A stretch of 64,000 bases of DNA, taken from Acorus gramineus. Its lineage: Eukaryota; Streptophyta; Magnoliopsida; Acorales; Acoraceae. The translations under genes were made by a program, and so were the position numbers. Numbering within the stretch: the first letter of the stretch is position 1; each line of letters begins with the position of its first letter. The notes under the pieces were generated by a model that saw only the letters and a list, made by a program, of their open reading frames with translations, ran no database searches and was not told the origin of the DNA. The stretch covers positions 13,539,563 to 13,603,562 of the forward strand of contig CM060850.1 in assembly GCA_030737835.1 (NCBI GenBank), in the 5' to 3' direction. This document shows, piece by piece, positions 45,688 through 56,223 of this stretch.

Positions 45688-46170
45688 GAGAAAAATTTTA
45701 AATAACCCCTTGTAATCGTCTTAAATCTATATAACTATTTATTTTTCCTGAAGTTCATATAACCCCATATAACCCCATTTAAACATATATAGAAATCCAT
45801 ATAGCCACTTCTAAAATTAAACTTTCGTTGAATTATGAAAATTATTATGCAAACATTTCATTTGGTTAACCCTGATTAAAAATACAGTATACTAAAAACT
45901 CTCTACAATGTGTTTAAAATGTGGTAAATCCATTATAAATGACGATTTTATCTCTTTGAATAGATTAACACATTGTAAGAGTTTTTTTAGTATACTATGT
46001 TTTCAACCATGGTTAATCAAAGAGAATATTTCTCATTTTTCAATGAAAAATTAATTGAGGAGGTTATTTGAATTTATATTGGTGTTTTCATAGAGTTGTA
46101 TAGACATCAAGCAAAGTCTATGGGTTATATGATTTTGATCAGTTTGGAGGGGGTTATATAGATTTTTCCC
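45688..46170. mobile_element. Foldback MITE with long inverted ends, copy 2
   Basis: Homologous to 37532-38068. The arms pair through most of its length, for example GTATACTAAAAACTC at about 45890 against GAGTTTTTTTAGTATAC at about 45980. It lies ~135 bp upstream of the ATG at 46305, so it may contribute promoter sequence. A 7-base match (tttaact) flanks it. Confidence 0.7.
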
Positions 46171-46304
46171 TTTTAACTATTTGTACCTTTCCTTGGCTAT
46201 AGTTGAAACATATTGTTTATTACAAATACCTCCACCTTTACTCCACCTTTATTTGTAGACACTCAACTGAGTTCTCTTTCCACTAAAAAAAAAAAAAAAA
46301 AACA

Positions 46305-46718
46305 ATGGGAGAGAACTTCATAGGGATAGCATCAAAGAAGCTCACAGAGACCCTCCACTTCCTCTTCAACCTCGGAGGGCAGGCAATGAAGAAGATCGAC
46401 GAGGTCTTCCCTCCACAGACAAGGTCTGAGACCCTTCAACGTTGGACCGATGTCGGAGAAACCTTCATATTCATGGCTTTGCAGAAGATCAAAGAAGGAC
46501 TCCTCCTCCTCTTCCACCTCGTGGAGACCAGCTGGTCAGGATCGACCCCAAACCGTCTGATCAAGTTGGGTGCATCAGTGGTCCTCGCCGTGGCCGTCGG
46601 ATGGATGTTCCTTGGGAAGGGGAAGACGATGAAGGCCCCCGGGAGGGACTATAGGATCTCAAGGAGAAGTTTTGAGAAGAACCCAAAGGGGTATTTTCGG
46701 AATCTGCATGAGAAGTGA
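46305..46718 (+). CDS. Small putative membrane protein, 137 aa, paralog of 41101-41556
   Basis: A single-exon frame from ATG 46305 (MGENFIGIASKKLTETLHFL) to TGA. The family is not recognised. Head (residues 1-48, with KKIDEVFPPQTRSETLQRW) and tail (KAPGRDYRISRRSFEKNPKGYFRNLHEK region) match the 41101 protein. The middle is different: residues 50-75 (VGETFIFMALQKIKEGLLLLF) look like a second copy of the N-terminal helix, followed by a short hydrophobic stretch (SVVLAVAVGWMFLG). It has no cysteine at all, unlike its 14-cysteine paralog. Conserved ends with a swapped middle argue for selection on a protein. An A-run sits just before the ATG in both genes. Confidence 0.75.
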   Translation: MGENFIGIASKKLTETLHFLFNLGGQAMKKIDEVFPPQTRSETLQRWTDVGETFIFMALQKIKEGLLLLFHLVETSWSGSTPNRLIKLGASVVLAVAVGWMFLGKGKTMKAPGRDYRISRRSFEKNPKGYFRNLHEK

Positions 46719-46841
46719 TATCTGGGTGTATTTTGGGAATCATCCCACAAACAGATTTATGACTAGGGTTTTCATGGTTTATGCAGCTTTAATTTGTTCA
46801 AGCTTGTATGTGTGTGTGTTTTTTCTTATGCCTGATTTTTC

Positions 46842-46872
<31 letters not shown>

Positions 46873-47304
46873 ATAAAAAAAAAAAAAGGTAAGCGTAAGT
46901 TTAATAAATAAATCAATAAACCAAAGTGCTTGCGTAAATGTGAAAGCTTGATTAACTGTGCTAAATGGTCATGTTTGAAAATAAGTTTCTATCGCTTTTG
47001 AGTTTGTAGGAAGTTTCTTGAGTTCTCTAAACCTTCCCAACAATTTGTAGCTTGTACTCAAAGTCACAATCACATTTTTCACATAAAATACCCCTTTGCT
47101 TGTAATTTTGAAATAATACACTGATGATGAAAAGTGACTCTTGACTAATTTATTTTGACGGTTAATGTATGATTCAATTTTTAAAAAATTGTTCGTAATT
47201 TTGAAATAATATATTGATGTTGATAAAACATTCCTCATCAAGAGTAGCTAAAGTGATCCTCTCGATTAGTATATTGTTAAAACTGTCTATATAATACTGT
47301 TAAG
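46719..47304. other. 3' flank of small membrane-protein gene 2
   Basis: T-rich then A-rich tract at 46850-46886. No gene seen afterwards. Confidence 0.4.
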
Positions 47305-47313
47305 TTTCATGAT

Positions 47314-48108
47314 GGGTAATTTGCACTTTGGCTCCTCTAAAATGAATATTGATAGAAATAGCCCTGCCCATTGAATATTTACAAAAATTAGCCCTGTTGA
47401 CCCGTGGCAGCGCTTGTCTTTCTTTTTTGAATTTTTGTATTGGAGACGGATTATATATAATCCATCTTTCGTATAAATTTTCAGCGCCCTGTGAAAACAA
47501 TGGAAACGGATTAGATACAAATTTTTAGTACTTCTACTACTGCTAGTCGGGGATCGGATGAGCAATTTACCACTCCAGCTCAATCAGCTATGCCATCTTC
47601 TATAACAATTAATGTATCCTCTTCATCAACACCTTTTGCTCCAAGAAAAGTTAAAAAGAAAGGATTTATGAAAATATTTGGATGATTGTATTTATGGGAC
47701 TTAAAATATATTTATTATCTATGCATTTTCATGTGTGTTCGAGAAACAGGGGTGGAGTGATTGTATTTATGGGACTTAAGTTCATTTAAGTTGTTTCATT
47801 ATTTGTGTATTCGAGTACGATTTTCATAACTGTATTTGAAAAAAAAAAAAAAACCACTAAAGTAGAAATCCACTCGAGACTGATTATATATAATTCGTCT
47901 CCTAGAGACGGATTATACTATTATCTTCAGGAGGGGTGTCAAAATGGGAGGGAATATAATCCGTCTTCAATACAAAAATTAAAAAAAAAAAAGACTAACC
48001 CTAGTGTGGCAGCGTTGACCAGGTCAACATAATTAGTTTTTGCAGATATTCGATAAACGGATTTCTGCCCATGTTCATTTTAGTGAGGGCTAAAAGTACA
48101 AATTACCC
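47314..48108. mobile_element. Mutator-like element with long inverted ends, carrying a coding scrap
   Basis: The left end GGGTAATTTGCACTTTGG pairs with the reverse complement of the right end GGGTAATTTGTACTTTTA, and similarity continues for about 150 bp. Flanks are tttcatgat (47305-47313) and tttcattat (48109-48117), a 9-bp duplication with one mismatch. The interior (about 47525-47684) reads as an open serine/threonine-rich stretch ending RKVKKKGFMKIFG then stop, which may be the end of a transposase or a captured exon. Confidence 0.75.
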
Positions 48109-48172
48109 TTTCATTATTCATATTTTAAGGAGATAATGTAATAGATTCATATTTTAAGGGGATACATGCTTG

Positions 48173-48440
48173 ATGGCTTCCCTCCTCTGTTGTTTTTCTG
48201 GGTTCTTCACATATAATACTAGTCTGTTGATGCTCATTTTTTTATAGGTACATAATTAACCTTATTTCTCTTTTTTGTATCTACTCATGTGACTACTCAA
48301 TAATGAAGACTTTGAATGGTTTTCTTTCTTTCTTTCTTTTCTTGGGTCGGAATGAATAAAGTATTCAAATGGTTTTCTTTTAGTAGAAGCTTTGGGTCAC
48401 GGTTTCAACGAATCTAATAAATATGACAAAATTGTCTCGG
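48173..48440. repeat. Partial copy of the inverted-repeat arm at 56988-57660
   Basis: Matches the right arm in two parts (GGGTTCTTCACATATAATACTAG ... TCTACTCATG and TTTGAATGG ... AATATGACAAAATTG) but lacks the central ~180 bp. It lies immediately upstream of SOT-B2. Confidence 0.65.
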
Positions 48441-48523
48441 TAAATACGCACAATTACCAAGGAAACACCTTTCCTTGGTAAAACATTTGTGGCTGAAAAT
48501 CTTTTTAGATTTTCCTTGTAGTG

Positions 48524-48812
48524 TTCCTTGCGAGGAATTGAAGCGCAACAAGGCTGATTATGTGAGGAGGTTGGGTTGCCCGTTCGGTGTAGAGGGGGAC
48601 GAAGATGAAGTTGAGGAGATTGTGAGGATGTGCAGCTTTGAGAACTTGAGCAATATGGAGGTGAACAAGTCAGAAGAGCTGGTCCCTCTTATAAATCCTT
48701 CTTTAGAGAAGGACAGGTTGGTGATCACAAGAACTGTCTTACGCCGCAGATGATCAAGCATAGCGACATGGTTGCGGAGGGCTCCGGCATCTTTTGCTTA
48801 ATTGAAGGTCAT
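48524..48812 (+). pseudogene. Sulfotransferase 3' fragment (SOT-B2)
   Basis: Begins within the YEELKRD region and keeps RRLG, GCPF, EEIVRMCSFENLSNMEVNKSEE and, in a shifted frame, GDHKN and the ending. The PAPS loop and the 3'-phosphate region are missing. A deletion removes EFL from RRLGEFLGCPF, and a frame shift before the final region destroys GxxGxxK. The 3' flank also matches that of SOT-B3, showing a tandem duplication that included the untranslated end. Confidence 0.85.
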
Positions 48813-50125
48813 ATGTTGCTCTTTTGCTTGTTATGGCCACCTAGTGGTTTGCTTTCATGGGCTTTGTGGCTTTTATATTACTGTATAATAATGTGAGATG
48901 AGTCACACAGCTTGTGTGACCAATTCCTTCCCCTGTTTGTTTCTTTGTTTTCATCTCATCCCTGTGTTTTGGGGGATCGGAGGTTCTCAGTTTTACTGAA
49001 TAGGAAGATGACGCGTGGCGGGGAGATCACGTGAGCCCACGTGCCATCACTTAATAGAAAAGGTGGGTGTTAACAGAGTTAAGTTAAGTGCTTGTGATTT
49101 GAAGTCGAAAAAAAAGACTCTTCTCTCTCCTCTCTCACCCTCTTCAAATAAAAAATAAAAAACATAGAAAACAAAAACATAGTGCATTTTTCCAAGCTTT
49201 ATCATTGATTTTTGGAATCGCCTAGAGGCATTGGGGTTCTTGCCCCAGTCTTTTAAGGTTAATATCTTCTAGATGCATATTCTTGACGAAGGCTGTTTCT
49301 AGCCCTTTCAGTGAAGAGCTTGGGTAGCCGAGAGACAAACTTTTCTTTTCAAAAGTCATTGTTTGAATTGTCTATCATATAAATTTGTGATAAAAATGTG
49401 TCATTATACCATCTAAAATCAGATAAGGTTGGACACATAAGATTTGAACATCAACTGGGTTGGTCTCCTATAGAAGTTTTTTTGTTCTCGGGGTTTGAGT
49501 TATAGTCCCGAGCTTATTGATTTCAATATCAGAATAATTAGGAGAGTTTTCATTTTGTCATTTCTAACCCTTTCTTATATTTAAGTAAAGCAATTGTCAA
49601 TATCAGAATAATTAGGAGATTTATATATATATATATATATATATTTATGCTACATATAAATAATTTATCTTATAAATTATTTTGTTCTATGACCTTGAAT
49701 AAGTAAAGTAATAACAATATATATATGTATATATATATCCAGTGGTTACACCCACCAGTACTATTAGTAGTTAGTGGTTAGATTGTCATATCATATTAAC
49801 ATTTAATGTAACGTTTAAGACTGTGGATTAATTTGATATAACATTTCCGAAATAAATACATGGGAAATATGTCAATAGGGTTTGTGTCACATCCATTTCT
49901 CATATACTCTTGTTCAAAAAAAAAATTTCAACGAGGCATGCACTTCATTGTACAGCGTGAAAGGGTATAACGAAGCAGTAGTATTAGTGGTTGCCCCATA
50001 CATATTGATAGGCATACTGAAGTTATTGCACTCATAAATAAAACACTAGATATATTATATATACTCTTCTCCTAACATGGTTTGCATCAGATCCATTTGA
50101 TGTCTTGTCCTTAACCCAAGACGAA
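48813..50125. other. Spacer between two sulfotransferase pseudogenes
   Basis: 48813-48925 resembles the SOT-B3 3' flank (51103-51290). Afterwards AT-rich with TA tracts near 49622 and 49715. No gene. Confidence 0.45.
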
Positions 50126-51101
50126 ATGGAGAGTACTGACGAAATGGAGGATCTCTTCAAGTCCTTACCCATGCATACATTCGATACTGGCATCCAATAC
50201 TACCAATACAAAGGCTGCTGGTTTTTAAAACCACAATTGGTAGGACTCCTTGCAGTCCATGACCAGTTTGTGCCACTCCCCACTGATGTCCTACTGGCTT
50301 CCTATCCCAAATCAGGCTCACATTGGCTCAAATCATTCATCTTCTCCATCATCAACCGCTCCATTTCAAAGTCTTCATTGCTCTCCACCCACCTCTTACA
50401 CCTCGTACCGAACCTAGAATTCGATGTCTACAAAGATGGCAAGCTTTTCATTCCTGAGTCATTAGAGAACTCAGGTTCGTCGAGGAGGATTTTCAACACC
50501 CACGTCCCTTTACCATCTCTTACCTCCTAAAGTGAAGGATTCCGTTTGCAAGATCATTTACATCGCAAGGGACCCAAAGGATGTCATTGTCTCGATGTGG
50601 CATTTCATTAGATCGATCAAGAACCACCCCCCCGGTCACACTAGAGATGTTCGTCGATAGCATGTGCACAGGCATGATCAACTCCGGACCGTATTTCGAT
50701 CACGTCCTCGGGTACTGGAAGGAGAGGTTGTTCGTCGATGGCTCTTCTTCTTTTCTTCTTCTTCGAAGAGGGTATTCTTCCTCACATACGAGGAACTGAA
50801 GCGTGACACGGCCGATCATGTGAGGAGGTTGGGTGAGTTCTTGGGTTGCCCGTTCGATGGGGAGGGGGGTGAAGAAGAAATTGAGGAGATTGTTAGGATG
50901 TGCAGCTTTGAGAAGTTGAGCAATTTGGAGGTGAACAAGTCTGAAGAGATCATCCCAAATGGTATGTTAACTTATAAATCCTTCTTTAGGAAAGGAGAGG
51001 TTGGTGATCACAAGAACTGGCTTATGCCGGAGATGACCGAGCGCGTCGACAGTGTTGCGGAGGAGAAATTGAGCGGATCCGGCCTCAGTCTCGTCAGTTA
51101 A
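50126..51101 (+). pseudogene. Sulfotransferase SOT-B3, nearly full length, three frameshifts
   Basis: Intronless SOT from ATG 50126 (MESTDEMEDLFKSLP) to TAA. It covers nearly all of the family: PAPS loop ASYPKSGSHWLKS (the usual TT is SH), catalytic-type His in FNTHVPLPSL, 3'-phosphate region CKIIYIARDPKD, GPYFDHVLGYWKER, and final FFRKGEVGDHKNWLMPEM with GxxGxxK kept. The frame is broken three times: one extra base near 50520, one extra C in the seven-C run near 50626-50632, and a shift in the TTC-rich stretch near 50745-50765. No premature stop would exist without these shifts, so it is either a young pseudogene or, less likely, affected by sequencing errors. Same subfamily as SOT-B1 and SOT-B2. 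Confidence 0.85.
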
Positions 51102-51904
51102 TAATGCTTAATGGAAGGTCATATATTTTGCTACTGCTATAGATTATTGCTTCGAATAAAAATGCATGTAATTTCTGCTTTCACCATGTTGTGTTTTTTT
51201 AACCTTTTGCCTGTTATTGCCACTTAGTTGTGGCTTTGAATGCCTTTGTGGCATTTATAACATGATATTGTGAAACGAGTCGACCAGAGTTATATTTCTT
51301 GCCTCTTATCATTTGTTCTGAAATTGCACGTATACAGCTTTAATAACAGAAGTATGTAAATTTGTCAACCGATTGGATGCTAATCGGATACATTGACATT
51401 CATATGATGTATCAAAATATTTTGGTAGGTATATGAATGTTCATATGATGCAAATTGGATATGATATTTTTTTTAATTATAATTGACATGTTTAAATATA
51501 AACTTTAATTTAGATGATTACATGACATATTAGAAAAATATGAGAGTAAAATAGAGATTACAAGATTTATCTTATTTTTCATATATTTATATTTGCAAAT
51601 GATAATGTTATATTTGTAAAGGATAATGTTACATACAACTTTTTTCCTAACTCCAATTTCAGAGTACACATGTTTTGAATTTTTTAAAATTATATTATAT
51701 ATTACTTAATGAAGTATATTCTCTAATGAAAAAAGAAACATATCTTTCAATAAATTACATGGATGCATTTATATAATATTTTAAAAAAATTTATCGAAAC
51801 ATATATTTCGTTAATGTGACAGAAATTGGGCTAAAAAAAAATTGTGCAATATGTAGCACTCATTTGCAAAACACGATAGGTATTTAATTTCCATAATTTT
51901 TTGT
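51102..51904. other. 3' flank of SOT-B3 and AT-rich spacer
   Basis: The first ~190 bases resemble the SOT-B2 3' flank. The remainder is very AT-rich with no gene seen. Confidence 0.4.
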
Positions 51905-52785
51905 ATCAATTATGTTGGATAATGCATATGGATAGCATGTATATAAGAGAAAAATATAAAGCCAGGAAAATGTTATTCTTTGTCCCCATTTCCAGCAGGA
52001 GAATGCACATTGAAAAAAAAATGTTTTCTAACTAAAAATTAACAAATTCATGGACTTCAAAACAAAAAAGGGATTGATATAGCCGGTCCCAAAAATCAAT
52101 TTCGAGACATATATTAATTTGGAGATTATATACCTTTTAAAAACAAAAAGAAAAATCAAAATGCATGATCTAAATTAAAGCATATATTTATTTAATTTTC
52201 ATAAATTTTATCAATTATGTTGCATAATGCATATGGATAGCATGTATATCATAGAAACATATAAAGCCAGGAAAATGTTTTCCAGCCGGAGAATGCACAT
52301 GGAAAAAAAATTGTTTTCTAACTAAAAATTAACAAATTCATGGACTTCAAAACAACAAAAGGGATTGATATAGCCGGTCCCAAAAATCAATTTCGTGACA
52401 TATATTAATTTGAAGATTATATACCTTTTGAAAACAAAAAAAAATCAAAATGCATGATCTAAAATAAAGCATATATTTATTTAATTTCCAAAAATTTTAT
52501 CAATTTTGTTGGATAATGCATGTGGATAGCATGTATATCATAGAAACATATAAAGCCATGAAAATGTTAAGCTTTGCCCCATTTTGGCCCCAATCGGAGT
52601 ATGCACATGGGAAAAATATTGTTAACTAACCAAAAATTAACAAATTCATAGGACTTCTAAAAAAAAAAAGTTTTGATATAGCGAGTCTCAAAAATCAATT
52701 TTGAGACATATATATTAATTTGTGGATTATATACATTTAAAAAAAATCAAAATATATGATTTAAAATAAAAAAAATATATATATA
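51905..52785. repeat. Tandem repeat, ~290-305 bp unit, three copies
   Basis: Units start near 51907, 52212 and 52500 with CAATTATGTTGGATAATGCA. Each includes GGATAGCATGTATAT, ATAAAGCCAGGAAAATG and GATATAGCCGGTCCCAAAAA. The third unit is the most diverged. Non-coding. Confidence 0.85.
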
Positions 52786-55700
52786 TCTATTATTTATTTA
52801 TTAAAAGGATTCTGACCCAGTATTTTCATTTCATTTTTTATCCTTTAAACAACTGATTAATTACTAATATATCTACTAATTTAAATTTTACAATTTTAAA
52901 ATATATAATGGATAAATACATGATATATATACATGGATTAAAAGTATTTTTATTTCCCTTTTTATCATTTAAACAGTAGATTAATTATATATTACTTACC
53001 TATTAAAAGGATTCTAACCCAGTTTTTTTCATTTTCCTTTTTATCTTTTAAATAATTAATTAATTATTAATATATATTTATTTGAAGTTTAAAAATTTAA
53101 AATTATTCAACGATACACAATATTTAAATAGTATTTGGATTTGGATTGCATTTTCCATTTTATCGGAATTTTTTTATTATTCTTAAAAAAGTATCCATAT
53201 TTTATTTTGTTGTTTTTTAATAAGCGATTTATTTTTAAAAAAATCTTATCCATAATAATATATATTTATTAAATTTTAATATTATTCAATGATACATAAT
53301 ATTTAAATAATATTTGGATTTGGGTTGCATTTTTCATTTTTTTGGGATTTTTTGGATTAATTAAAAATCATTTAGATATTCATGTACAAAAAACCTATTG
53401 ATAAGATCAAATAATATATTATATTTAGGGATTCTTAAATATATTTGAATGGTTAAAATATATTCTGATCTCCACGTCACTCTTGGTTGTATGACCTATT
53501 TAAAAACCTTTAACAAATCCTTCCTAAAATCCTCCACAAAGAACCCCAAAATCCTCCATAAAAAAGTTTATATTACCCGACTACCTCAAAAACCATACAC
53601 TCCCTTCTCATTTGATCAATCTGGCTAACAATATATTTATTTTGTGTTCTTTTGTTTATAATAATTTAATTTCTTTCTTATTTTAGGTAGATTATTATTT
53701 TAGACTTTTGTTTTTAATATTTGTCTCAATGAATATTTAGTTTTTTCATCTTTCATTTTAATTGTATTTTTTTTTTTACTATACAAGTGAATTGATTTGT
53801 TCATTCATAGATAATAGAGTCCCCTCGAACACGAAATCAAGGTAAAAAAAAAAAAGAATTAGTTTTTGTATGTTTTAATCATCTAATTAATTATTTTTGT
53901 GGAAGCAAAATACATATGAATGCTTAATCAATTTTTTCTTTGAATTTCATAATCCATGACTTAAAAATTTTAATTAGATAGCTTTTACATGATTTTATAT
54001 GTACATATATTTGTGCTGAGGGTCGCATTGTTAAAGTTTTTTTTTTTTTTTTACTAAGAGCACATGCATCTAATCTAGGAATGTATATATTTTTTAGATG
54101 ATTTGGAAGGTTCAATTAAACTTATTGATATTATATTGTTTAGATGTTATAGATATAGATTTTCATTTCTTATTCAAACATATTATCTCAATTAATCTTA
54201 TTCTCCCACAGATCAAATACTCCCACATCGGAGGAGCCAAAAAAAATGGAGTTCAAATAAGAACATCTTCCACTTTATCATCTTTTTATTGTATTTCTTA
54301 CATTTGAAACAAATTTTCTGATGATGTGAAGGTAACGGGGAACAGAGTGACCAACATTGTAAAATGCTTTAATTATCAATCATATTTCCTTTTTATATAG
54401 ATTGTGAGATTTTATTTTTTTTGTAGTGTACAAAAGTTTATATGTATTGTCTTACTTTAAAGACTCGCAACTAAGGTTGGATTCAAAATTGTGAAAGTTG
54501 GATAATGAGTCGTTAATGATGAAATTTTTTAAAGTTGATCAAAATACAAACTCTACGTAAATCTCCCCATGGTGAATGTTCAAATATTTTAAAAATTAAT
54601 TTTATTTCACAATTTTATAGATGTTAATTATATTTTATGTTACATTTTGGTGGTTTTAATTTGTTATTTTTGAAGGCCATTGCATCAAAATCCTTCTCTT
54701 CTTCAATGGATAGGTACGAATAATAAAAAAATTTATGTTTATTTGTTTTACTCAATTATTTTTTATTTCTTAGTTTCTTAGATGCCATTGATTTTTAATA
54801 TTTTTTTAAAATGATGTGTTCCATAAAGAAAATAATAAATGAAGCAAGTGTTTTATAAGTAAAAAATAAATTAAGCAATGTGTTATTTTGTAGAGCACCA
54901 TTATGCAAATCAAAAAGCTTCTTTGTGTTCTATAATAAAGGTACTATAATTGTCAAGTCAAGTCAGCTTATTTATAGAATTTGGTTAGATGTTTTTCAAT
55001 GATAAAAAAAAAAAATAGATGCAGTAAAAGGGGTGAGACATTTATGAAATAGATGCATAACCATGTAAACCCTAATTAATTTATGATTTGAATTAGGGTT
55101 TACATGGTTATGCATCCACGATCATAAAATATGAGATATATAATTAAGAATGAGATTTTATTTGAATATTATTTCATCATGTAAATGAATAGAGAAGTAA
55201 CTTAAAATGTTAGTTATGTTTTCCCACTTTTAATTAATCCATGATGACGACTTTCAATTAAATGTTTGATTTGATTTGATTATGGAGTTATATGAAAAAT
55301 TGGTTTAATAGATAAAGTATAATTCTCATGCATATGTGATTTTAAAGTAAAATTCTTTAAGTAGTTAATGTTTAATTTAAAATTGAATGGAGAAGAACAT
55401 TCAAATGTGGCATGTTGTTTTTTTTCTTAAATATTTGTATGTGATGAAGAATGTGACCTTTGTAATGTTAGAATAAATAAAGGGCCTACAAAAAAGTTTG
55501 AATTCAACTCAAACATCTTATAAGGGGTATATTAATCTTATATGGTTTGTTGATTTAGGAGTTAAGTTTGAGAAAAATAATGCTTGTGACATGCCATAAT
55601 TGTTATACGTATGCAATTTATGAAAATATTAAGTCTTTATATGGTTGTATATCAACAAGAATTTTTTTTTAGTTAAATGTAGTCATTTACTATTCTCAAG

Positions 55701-56223
55701 GAAGTTAAGATAGAACATGATTAAATAGGGCCATGTAGGTGAGAGTGATAGAAGAATTTGATGAAGAACTTACAAATATAGTATGTTGTAGGTCTTTTTT
55801 ATTTTTTACATTTAACTCACAGAGGTGGTATTCAATTAAGAGTTTGAATATATTCAAGAGATTTATACGTGAATTAATTTATGTGACAATTGTGAGAGAA
55901 ATATGGTATTATTTTCATATTATGTTTGTTATTTAAGGTTTGAGTTTGAACTTATTTTAGAAAAATGTAATTTTTCATGTACATTTGTCAAGTATATGTA
56001 CTAATATGATACAAATATATATAATTTTGATTTCATTCTCTCTCCATCAGTTTGATGAAAAGTTTTGTTATATACTTTTATTAGATGAAAATAATTAATA
56101 TAGTAATTATAAGTTTATTACAAATGTTCACATATAAATCTATTTATTTTTATTTGAAATTATGTACATAAATATATTTTCAAATACGATATACCACGTG
56201 CATTAACACGTGTATTTAACTAG
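52786..56223 (+). mobile_element. Probable non-autonomous Helitron
   Basis: The 3' end shows the Helitron pattern: a hairpin CACGTG-CATTAA-CACGTG (about 56196-56213) about six bases before a terminal CTAG (56220-56223). The 5' candidate end is TCTATTATTTATTTATTAAAAGG at 52786, preceded by A. The next base after CTAG is G rather than the expected T, which weakens the call. The interior is AT-rich, with a second copy of the AAAAGGATTCTRACCCAG block at about 53010, and no Rep/helicase sequence. Frames such as 55739-55936 have no recognisable domain. Confidence 0.5.

Noticed and set aside
51905-52785. CRISPR-like array
   Set aside because: Units are ~300 bp direct repeats without spacers, in a plant nuclear context.
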